Below, piece by piece: positions 1 to 6,545 of a stretch of 12,561 nt of DNA (positions are counted from its first letter, which is position 1; each line of letters opens with the position of its first letter). The notes below the pieces were generated by a model. The model was not told where the DNA came from. It worked only from the letters and a program-made list of their open reading frames with translations, and did not search any database. This DNA is from CAZSLZ01 sp964607865 (GTDB lineage: Bacteria; Vulcanimicrobiota; JAJTBE01; CAZSLZ01). The stretch lies in NCBI GenBank assembly GCA_964607865.1, contig CAZSLZ010000106.1, positions 1-12,561 on the forward strand, in the 5' to 3' direction. The position numbers and the translations under genes are program-made.

Positions 1-615
1 CTGGCCTTCGCCCTGGCATTCGGGACAGGTTTTGGTGGTAACAAATTGCCCAAGCATGGTATTTTGAACGCTTCTCAGGGCGCCCTGGCCGTTGCAGGTG
101 GGACAGGTTTTGAAACCTGCGGTGGGTTTTGCCCTTCTGCCGTTGCATACCGGACAGGTCTGATAAGTCTCGAGTTCTATTTCCTTTTCCAGGCCCTGGT
201 AAGCTTCTTCCAGAGTGATTTCCAGGTCATAGCGCACATCACGGCCCCGCACGGCACGGTTTCTCTGCCTGCTGCGACGGGAAGACCCTCCGAAACTGCC
301 CATGTCGAAGAACATATCGAATATATCCCCAAAGCCCCCCATATCGGCAAATCCTCCGCCATAACCGCCTCCAAAGGGGCTTCCACCGCCGGAAAGCCCG
401 GCATGGCCAAACTGATCATACATGGAACGCTTCTCATCGTCATTTAATACAGAGTAGGCTTCGTTTATTTCCCGGAATTTTATCTCTGCTTCTTCTTTAT
501 TTTCCGCTATATCTGGATGATATTTGCGGGTCAATCGTTTGTAGGCTCTTTTTATGTCGCTTTTGGTTGAGTTCTTGTCAACTCCCAGAATTTTGTAATA
601 ATCGAGTTTAGTCAT
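1..615 (-). CDS. dnaJ: Chaperone protein DnaJ (Hsp40), C-terminus outside window
   Basis: Co-chaperone that stimulates DnaK ATPase and delivers unfolded clients, acting in the cytoplasm. Reading the minus strand from ATG 615-613 gives 205 codons open to the window edge. The J-domain is at residues 1-70 with the HPD motif at 33-35 (KYHPDIAENK). A Gly/Phe-rich linker covers about 70-110. A type I zinc-binding domain begins with cysteine pairs C154/C157, C171/C174 and C197/C200. The fourth pair and the client-binding C-terminal domain lie beyond base 1. The first zinc repeat reads CPVCNGRR, lacking the second glycine of the usual CxxCxGxG. An AGGTGA ribosome binding site sits just upstream of the ATG. 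The gene is divergent from the GAF gene, so dnaK is not immediately upstream as it is in most grpE-dnaK-dnaJ operons, and I see no CIRCE element. DnaJ identity is certain; whether it is the main copy or a paralogue cannot be told here. Confidence 0.96.
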   Translation of the reverse strand, partial: MTKLDYYKILGVDKNSTKSDIKRAYKRLTRKYHPDIAENKEEAEIKFREINEAYSVLNDDEKRSMYDQFGHAGLSGGGSPFGGGYGGGFADMGGFGDIFDMFFDMGSFGGSSRRSRQRNRAVRGRDVRYDLEITLEEAYQGLEKEIELETYQTCPVCNGRRAKPTAGFKTCPTCNGQGALRSVQNTMLGQFVTTKTCPECQGEGQ

Positions 616-644
616 TGTATCACCTGTAAAATTTCTTAATATTA

Positions 645-653
645 TGCTATAAT
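645..653 (+). promoter_or_regulatory. Candidate extended -10 promoter (TGCTATAAT)
   Basis: In the divergent intergenic region the plus strand carries TG-N-TATAAT, a perfect -10 hexamer with the extended TG. There is no good -35 at 16-18 bp; the best is TGTAAA at 625-630. If used, it would give the GAF gene a leader of about 118 nt. The AT-rich stretch around it also contains -10-like hexamers on the minus strand (TATTAT, CATAAT) that could serve dnaJ. A second -10-like site, TATACT at 726-731, lies nearer the GAF gene but also lacks a -35. The rest of the 616-777 region holds no gene. Confidence 0.35.
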
Positions 654-777
654 AGTTATTAATTGAATTCGACCTATATTTTAATCCATTACTTAACGAA
701 AATCAAGTAAAAAAAGCAGGGATCTTATACTCTTTGCAAAAAAATATTATTTAGAACACGAAGGAGAGGTCTGCACA

Positions 778-2337
778 ATGAAGATAAATAAAAAAGAAAT
801 AGACTTAATTTCATCATTAGTAGAAATAAGTACAGCACTATACACAGTTGACGATATGGATAGCGCTCTCGATGCGTTATCATCCATAGCCTTAAAATAT
901 CTCAAAGTCAAGGGGTGTTCTATTAAGGTTTTAAATGAAAGGCGTACCCGACTGGAGGTCTTTTCCATGCTGGGTATGTCACAGACCTTCAGTGATGATC
1001 TCGGGGTTTACGGAATGTATAAAAGCCCTCTCAACCAGATTGCCATAGATGGCGATATTTTAATAATTGAAGATATTGAAGGCCAGGAAAAATATAAGCT
1101 TCCCCACGAACTCAATAAAGAAGGAATCAAAGCTGTAGTTTGTGTACCTATAAGAATTGAAGATAAAATAATTGGCGTTATGAGTATTTACCATAGTGAA
1201 AGCAGAGAATTTGACGATTCCGATATGGCTTTTATTAAAATGCTCAGCGTTCAGGCTGCCACCGTTATAAATACTGTGGGAAAATACGAACGTACCCGCT
1301 CTCTATTGAATGTGGCAAAAACTATGAACTCCTCCCTGAACCTGGACCAGATTCTGAAACAGATTGTCAGTCTTGCCACCAAAACCATGCGGGCCAGGGC
1401 TTCATCGATCAGGTTGTTGAATAAATCCACAAACCGGTTAGTATTTAAACATTCTTTTGGTTTGAGCATGGATTATATCGACAAAATACCTGTAACCCTG
1501 GAACAAAGCCCCATCGATAAAGAAGTACTGGAAACCAAGGATGTGGTTTATATCGAGGATATGTCCAGTAATCCCAGGGTTATTATGGGACAGGAAGCAA
1601 AAGAAGAAGGACTTGCATCCATGCTCTGTGTACCAATGGTCCTCCAGGACGAAACCATCGGCATCTTTAAAATTTATACCACAGTTCCTGCTTCTTTCAA
1701 TAAAGAAGAAGTTCAATTCTTAAAATCCATGGGCGAACTGGGGGCTATTGCTATCAAAAACGCCTCCTTATATGAAAAGTTACATTCCCTCTATCAGGTA
1801 ACTTCATCATTGACAGCTACCCTGGAAACTGAAAGCGTTCTCGATTTATTATCTATTCATGCTGCAGATTATTTATCGGCCATGGGCGCCCAGGTTCTCA
1901 TCTGGAGCAAGGAAAAAGAATCTTTTTCCACCCGCACAGCTTACCATCTCAGCAAAGATGTCCTGGAATCCCTCAGGCTTGAAAACAATTTCTGGAGCGT
2001 TCAGGAAACTTTAAAAGGAAATACTATTATCGTAAGTAATATGGAAGAGGATGAACGCCCCAAAATAAGGGATGCAGCATTGAATGCCGGTATCCATTCC
2101 ATGGTCAGTGTGCCCATTAAAACCATGGACAGGGTATCTGGAATTCTGCAAATTTACTGTAAACGCCCCCGTAATTTTACCAGTGACGAAATTGAGTTTC
2201 TTATTGCTCTTGCCAACCATGGCGCCATAGCCCTTGAAAATGCATTCCTCCACGAAAAATTACAGGCCGAATATGATAAACTGGTAGATGACATATACCT
2301 GTGGCACGACTGGACCAGTTATGTTATAAGAGAATAA
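778..2337 (+). CDS. Protein of three tandem GAF domains
   Basis: A 519-residue soluble protein built almost wholly from three GAF domains at about residues 10-170, 175-330 and 338-495. Each ends with the same core: a VPI/VPM strand (VCVPI 121-125, LCVPM 283-287, VSVPI 443-447), then an IGV/IGI/SGI turn, an IY strand, and a helix ending in IALENA or IAIKNA. GAF domains bind small ligands (cyclic nucleotides, haem, metabolites) or mediate dimerisation; I see no residues that identify the ligand. No histidine kinase, GGDEF, HD-GYP, sigma54 or DNA-binding domain follows; the last 25 residues are a short helix-like tail. The ATG at 778 is preceded by AAGGAGAGGT at 761-770. The gene stands alone, divergent from dnaJ and closed by a terminator, so it is probably transcribed separately. 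A sensor or scaffold that signals through a partner protein is likely; the partner is unknown. Confidence 0.9.
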   Translation: MKINKKEIDLISSLVEISTALYTVDDMDSALDALSSIALKYLKVKGCSIKVLNERRTRLEVFSMLGMSQTFSDDLGVYGMYKSPLNQIAIDGDILIIEDIEGQEKYKLPHELNKEGIKAVVCVPIRIEDKIIGVMSIYHSESREFDDSDMAFIKMLSVQAATVINTVGKYERTRSLLNVAKTMNSSLNLDQILKQIVSLATKTMRARASSIRLLNKSTNRLVFKHSFGLSMDYIDKIPVTLEQSPIDKEVLETKDVVYIEDMSSNPRVIMGQEAKEEGLASMLCVPMVLQDETIGIFKIYTTVPASFNKEEVQFLKSMGELGAIAIKNASLYEKLHSLYQVTSSLTATLETESVLDLLSIHAADYLSAMGAQVLIWSKEKESFSTRTAYHLSKDVLESLRLENNFWSVQETLKGNTIIVSNMEEDERPKIRDAALNAGIHSMVSVPIKTMDRVSGILQIYCKRPRNFTSDEIEFLIALANHGAIALENAFLHEKLQAEYDKLVDDIYLWHDWTSYVIRE

Positions 2338-2360
2338 TCAGCATTAAATATTTTGTTGTG

Positions 2361-2391
2361 ATATGGGCGGACTATTTCGCCCATATTTTTT
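2361..2391 (+). terminator. Rho-independent terminator after the GAF gene
   Basis: A perfect 9-bp stem (ATATGGGCG at 2361-2369 pairing with CGCCCATAT at 2378-2386) encloses an 8-nt loop and is followed by an unbroken T run to 2391. It ends only 9 nt before the ATG of the helicase gene. The helicase's weak AGGA ribosome binding site (2392-2395) directly abuts the T tract. It should end the GAF transcript. Because there is no room for a promoter after it, the helicase message must start inside or upstream of the hairpin, or arise by read-through, so it could also act as an attenuator. Confidence 0.88.
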
Positions 2392-2400
2392 AGGAATTTT

Positions 2401-5307
2401 ATGATTAATCAACATAATGAATTACAAAACCAGATAGAATTTACCACCAGCCAGCAGGCGGCAGTCAATTTCAAAACGGGTCCTCTGCTGGTTGTGGCAG
2501 GCGCCGGTACCGGTAAGACTCTTTGTGTTACCCACAGAGTAGCTGATTTAATTAAAAATAAAATTGCCCGGCCGGAACAGATACTGGTTCTAACTTTCTC
2601 TGATAAAGCTGCCAATGAAATGGAAGAACGCATAGATCTGCTTCTGCCCTATGGCTTTTCCGATGTGTGGGTCAGTACTTTTCATTCCTTTGGAAAAAGG
2701 GTGTTGCAAAAACACGCTATCCAGGTAGGGCTCAAACCCGACTTCCAGGTTCTGGCTCCTGAAGAAATGAGCCTTTTTCTATACGAACATATATTCGATC
2801 TACCTTTAGATAAACTAAGGCCTGCTTCAAATCCTCTGTTTTATTTGAAATCGCTGATGGGTTTTATCAGCCGGTTGAAAGATGAGGATATTTCACCTGG
2901 CGAATATCTGGAATTTACCAGGAAAATGGCAGAAAAAAAAGCTTCTGGCGCTGAGAAAGAAAGAATTGAAATGCATCTGGAGTTGGCGAAGGTTTATGAA
3001 GCTGTTGAAAAGTTAAAAAAAGAAAACGGATATTTTGATATGGCCGACCTGGTTTATTTTACCCTGAAACTGTTCAGGGAAAATCACTGGCTGGCTGAAG
3101 AATACCAGGAGCAGTTCAAATATTTACTGGTGGATGAATTCCAGGACACCAATTATGCTCAGTATCAATTATTGAAAATTCTGGTCTTGAAACACAGAAA
3201 CATTATGGTGGTGGGTGATGATGACCAATCTATTTATAAGTTCAGGGGAGCGGCGATAACAAATATACTGAATTTTATGGATGATTATCCTGAAGCTGAG
3301 CAGATTGTCCTTACTGATAATTTCAGGTCTTCTCAGTTGATTCTGGATGCTTCCTACAAGCTTATAACCCATAATAATCCCTACAGGTTGGAAGTCAAAA
3401 ACAACCTGGATAAACACCTCAGGGGAAGGCAAGACCCCGACGCCAGGCTTTCTCACAAGGTATTTGAAACTGAAGAATTTCAGGCTGAAGCTATAACAAG
3501 GTTGGTTCAGAAAAAAATAGAACAGGGTTATTCTTATAATGATATTGGAATTTTGATTCGAGCAAACAAAAATGCTGATCCGATAATCAGAGATTTCAAT
3601 TTGCATTCCATCCCCTTTAATTTTTCCGGTAATGCCAATTTATATCAGCGGCCTGAGGTGCGGGTTCTGATAAGTTTATTGCGAACAATAGTTCGTCCAG
3701 ATGATTCCATGAGTTTCTATTATCTATCGTCTTCTGAGATATATAATATGGATTCAAACCTGTTGACCTGGCTGAATCTTGAGGCTGACCGACTGGAAAT
3801 TCCTCTTGAGGATGTGTTTCGGCAGATTGAATCGATTCCCCGGTTTGGGAGTTTTAACCCGGAGTTCAAGCTGGAAGCCAGGCGGATTGTTCAGGATATT
3901 GAAAAATATCGGGAATTATCAACCACGTGGCCGGTTGGCAGGGTTTTGTATCAGTTTTTATCATCATCAGGTTATTTGAACCGGCTGGCCCGATCTCAGG
4001 TTAACCGTGCTGAGAATAAAACTTTGAATATTTCCCTGTTTTTTGAACTGATCCGTAAATATCAGGAGGTCTCCCGGTATCCTCTGGTTTTTTCCTTTGT
4101 GAAGTATCTGGATTCCCTTATTGAGGCAGGGCAGGAGCCGCCGGCGGCAAAAATGGAAATTGAAGACGACGCGGTTTCTATTTTTACAGTTCATAAGGCC
4201 AAGGGGTTGGAATTTCCCATAGTAATAATTCCCGGGCTTGCTGAGGGAAAATTTCCCGCAGGGGGCAGGGGAGAACTATTGGATTTGCCCCCTGAGTTAT
4301 TAAAGGAAAGTTTGCCGGTGGAAAATTTTCATATTCAGGAAGAACGCAGGCTTTTCTATGTAGCAATGACCCGGGCTAAAAAAGAGTTATATTTGATGGG
4401 GGTCAGAAATTTTGGAGGCAAACGGAGGAAAAAAATAAGCCGGTTTTTGATGGAAGCCCTGGATGTGCCAATTAAAAATATTAAAGTTGAAACACCCACG
4501 CCAGAAGAGGTTATTGCCGGGTTTGCTCCTGCAGATGAAAGCGAAACCGCTTCAACCGGGGTTATAAACAATTCAACTGTGAGCCCTTGGCAAATTGAAG
4601 ATTATTTGAATTGTCCCTTAAAATATAAATATATTAATGTGCTCAGGATTCCCATTTTAAGGCATCATAAGGTGGTATATTCCAGCGCCCTTAGAACCAC
4701 GATCCTGGAATATTTGAATCGAAAATCTAATCGCATACCCACAAATCTGGAAGAGTTATATGAAATTTTTCGCAGGGAATGGGCCCAGGAGGGTTTCCTT
4801 TCGCGCCAGCATGAGGAGATAAGGTTTGAAGAAGGAAAAAATGTTATCGAAAAGTTTTATGAAAAAAGAGAAAAGGTTGAAGAAACCGGGAAACTGGTCA
4901 ACAAAAATTTCAGTTTCTTTTTTGATGAAACAAAAATTACTGGTAACTGGGATGTTGTAAAGCCTGAAGATGGGGGAGAGGTGATTGAAACTTTCAGGAC
5001 GTCGGCAGTGAGGGATAAGAAAACTGCCAACAGCAAGACTCGAAACTCATTGACAAATAAAATCTCACTCCTGGCTTTTGAAAACATATTCAAAAAGCCT
5101 GCACGCCAGTTGGAAACAGTTTTTCTAGGCTCGGGAATCAAGGGGGTTCTTTTGCCGGAAAAAGTGGACTTTGAAAAAGTAAGGGAAAAAATGCGCAATG
5201 CCATTCATGGAATCAGCCACAGGCAGTTTCGGCCCGAGCCTGAATACTTCAAATGCAGTAATTGCGCCTATATGGAAATATGCCCGGCGACAGCTGTGAA
5301 ATTATAA
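2401..5307 (+). CDS. UvrD/PcrA-family helicase with degenerate RecB-like nuclease/Fe-S domain
   Basis: A 968-residue superfamily 1A 3'-5' DNA helicase. All motor motifs are intact: Q-motif region about 14-22, Walker A GAGTGKT 34-40, Ia LTFSDKAANEM 64-74, II LVDEFQDT 243-250, III VVGDDDQSIYKFRGA 270-284, IV LTDNFRS 304-310, V TVHKAKGLEF 596-605, VI RRLFYVAMTRAK 649-660. From about 725 a RecB/AddB-like PD-(D/E)XK domain begins with the typical SPWQIEDYLNCPLKYKY. The four Fe-S cysteines are present: C738, then C952, C955 and C961 (C-x2-C-x5-C). The nuclease site looks lost: the motif I histidine is R765, the D/E-x-K segment reads VIETFRTS (861-868), and the downstream Q/Y motif is not recognisable. 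Only D851 (GNWD) remains. This is longer than the roughly 720-residue PcrA/UvrD because of this domain. ATG 2401 is needed to include the Q motif; its ribosome binding site is weak. The gene ends 80 nt before the SbcD-like gene. A role in DNA-end processing is inferred from family and neighbours. Confidence 0.92.
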   Translation: MINQHNELQNQIEFTTSQQAAVNFKTGPLLVVAGAGTGKTLCVTHRVADLIKNKIARPEQILVLTFSDKAANEMEERIDLLLPYGFSDVWVSTFHSFGKRVLQKHAIQVGLKPDFQVLAPEEMSLFLYEHIFDLPLDKLRPASNPLFYLKSLMGFISRLKDEDISPGEYLEFTRKMAEKKASGAEKERIEMHLELAKVYEAVEKLKKENGYFDMADLVYFTLKLFRENHWLAEEYQEQFKYLLVDEFQDTNYAQYQLLKILVLKHRNIMVVGDDDQSIYKFRGAAITNILNFMDDYPEAEQIVLTDNFRSSQLILDASYKLITHNNPYRLEVKNNLDKHLRGRQDPDARLSHKVFETEEFQAEAITRLVQKKIEQGYSYNDIGILIRANKNADPIIRDFNLHSIPFNFSGNANLYQRPEVRVLISLLRTIVRPDDSMSFYYLSSSEIYNMDSNLLTWLNLEADRLEIPLEDVFRQIESIPRFGSFNPEFKLEARRIVQDIEKYRELSTTWPVGRVLYQFLSSSGYLNRLARSQVNRAENKTLNISLFFELIRKYQEVSRYPLVFSFVKYLDSLIEAGQEPPAAKMEIEDDAVSIFTVHKAKGLEFPIVIIPGLAEGKFPAGGRGELLDLPPELLKESLPVENFHIQEERRLFYVAMTRAKKELYLMGVRNFGGKRRKKISRFLMEALDVPIKNIKVETPTPEEVIAGFAPADESETASTGVINNSTVSPWQIEDYLNCPLKYKYINVLRIPILRHHKVVYSSALRTTILEYLNRKSNRIPTNLEELYEIFRREWAQEGFLSRQHEEIRFEEGKNVIEKFYEKREKVEETGKLVNKNFSFFFDETKITGNWDVVKPEDGGEVIETFRTSAVRDKKTANSKTRNSLTNKISLLAFENIFKKPARQLETVFLGSGIKGVLLPEKVDFEKVREKMRNAIHGISHRQFRPEPEYFKCSNCAYMEICPATAVKL

Positions 5308-5387
5308 AATTATTCATAGGATAAAGGAAGGTTATTGGTCATTGTTAAATTAATTCATAGTGCTATTTACATAAAAAGGGGAAGGCC

Positions 5388-6545
5388 ATGGCTTCTGATT
5401 TTACATTTATTCAGACCTCCCAGTTACGCCTGGACGCTGAACTTAAAAAGAACAGAGAAATACAGGAACCTTTGCGAAAAGCCTTGAGGAACACTTTCAA
5501 GGAGATTATTTCTATTACTGCCAGGGAAAAGCCGGATGCATTGTTAATTTGTGTTAATCTTTTTGCAACCCCGCAACCCGCCGAGGAAACAGTGGGTTTT
5601 GTAATCAAAAATCTAAAATCTCTGAAAAAGACAAAGGTGTTAATAACGCCAGGTTATCTGGATCCGGCAACAAAAGATTCAGTATATCATCGGGCAGATT
5701 GGCCGAAAAATACTCATGTTTTTACTGAAGATAAATTCAGCTCTTATTGTTTTGAGAACCATAAACTTAAGATATACGGATTTGCCCATAATCAGACAGT
5801 TATTAATAAAGATCCACTGCTTAGTTATAGGCCCAAAAAAGATAATTATAAAAAAGTATTAATGTTTACTGGAAGTGTCAGTGATTACGCCGTGGAATTT
5901 GAAGAGAACTCTGCTTCTTTCAGGCATAAGGATTTAATTGAATTGAATATGTCTTATGCTGCTCTGGGAGGGAGCAATCAAATCAAAAGCCTGAAAAATG
6001 CAAAACGCGCAATAGTTGCCTGTTACTCTGGCAGCCCTCAGGGACTTTCATTCAAGGAAAGCGGCGATAAGGGCGTCTTGAAAATAACTATGGCTGATAA
6101 CAAAAACAACGTTATATTTCTGCCTACCGCCAGTTACAGGTTCCAAATAATAAATGTTAACTGCAATGGTTTGAAAGATACAAAAGAACTACTGAAAAGA
6201 TTAAAAATAATTGTGAAAGAACGAAATATAAAATATGAACCTACTAAATTAATACTGGTGGGAGGTATTGATACAAATCAGGAGTTGGATACAGAAGCAA
6301 TTAAGGAAGAAATAAGCAGTGATTGTTTTTATATTGAAATTGAAGACAGAACTATCCTGGGATATGACATGGAAGCTATTATCGGCGAAAAAAGCACCAG
6401 GGGGCTTTTCACAAGAACATTAATGGAAAGGATTTCAAATATTCCCTCTGATGATGCCCACAAAGAAGAATTGAAGATTACGGAACTGGCTTTGAAATAT
6501 GGCCTTGATGCTTTTTCCAGAGAGGAGGTCAGCCCTCGTTGGTAA
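5388..6545 (+). CDS. SbcD/YhaO-like metallophosphoesterase-fold protein lacking metal ligands
   Basis: A 385-residue relative of the SbcD/Mre11/YhaO nuclease subunit. The family scaffold is clear, but the di-metal site is not. The opening FIHTADLHLD of active members reads FIQTSQLRLD (7-16), so D and H become Q12 and R14. GDLFD becomes VNLFA (56-60). GNHD becomes GYLD (89-92). The later H before G becomes T161 (VLMFTGS). The ALGHxH motif becomes ALGGSN (192-197). The structural YSGSPQGLSFKESGDKG (213-229) is nearly canonical, and a C-terminal segment like the YhaO capping region follows. I infer no nuclease activity and a role as a scaffold or DNA-binding partner of the downstream ATPase. ATG 5388 is placed directly before the first strand and has AAGGGGAAGG just upstream. 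The gene overlaps the SbcC-like gene by 7 nt, the usual sbcD-sbcC order. A wholly different enzymatic activity is possible but unsupported. Confidence 0.85.
   Translation: MASDFTFIQTSQLRLDAELKKNREIQEPLRKALRNTFKEIISITAREKPDALLICVNLFATPQPAEETVGFVIKNLKSLKKTKVLITPGYLDPATKDSVYHRADWPKNTHVFTEDKFSSYCFENHKLKIYGFAHNQTVINKDPLLSYRPKKDNYKKVLMFTGSVSDYAVEFEENSASFRHKDLIELNMSYAALGGSNQIKSLKNAKRAIVACYSGSPQGLSFKESGDKGVLKITMADNKNNVIFLPTASYRFQIINVNCNGLKDTKELLKRLKIIVKERNIKYEPTKLILVGGIDTNQELDTEAIKEEISSDCFYIEIEDRTILGYDMEAIIGEKSTRGLFTRTLMERISNIPSDDAHKEELKITELALKYGLDAFSREEVSPRW
6523..6529 (+). promoter_or_regulatory. Ribosome binding site fixing the TTG start of the SbcC-like gene
   Basis: A perfect AGGAGGT lies inside the 3' end of the SbcD-like gene, 9 nt before TTG at 6539-6541. 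There is no ATG or GTG codon nearby in that frame before the conserved first strand (VFIQGYG), so this site decides the start. It implies translational coupling between the two genes. Confidence 0.85.

Noticed and set aside
46..447. Open frames on both strands across the dnaJ region
   Set aside because: They lie over the Gly/Phe-rich and zinc-domain coding of dnaJ on the minus strand, have no family resemblance, and result from its GC-rich repeated codons.
5312..5360. Two direct copies of ATTCATAG 41 nt apart (5312-5319 and 5353-5360) in the helicase to SbcD-like gap
   Set aside because: Eight-base repeats in AT-rich spacer DNA are expected by chance, and no symmetrical operator or third copy is present.
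5342..5369. Possible promoter TTGTTA with TATTTA before the SbcD-like gene
   Set aside because: The -10 matches only half the consensus, so the gene may simply be transcribed from upstream; too weak to list.
5388..6545. SbcD-like gene as a decaying pseudogene
   Set aside because: The frame is uninterrupted, the ribosome binding site is good, it is coupled to the next gene, and structural motifs are preserved, which argues for selection and against decay.
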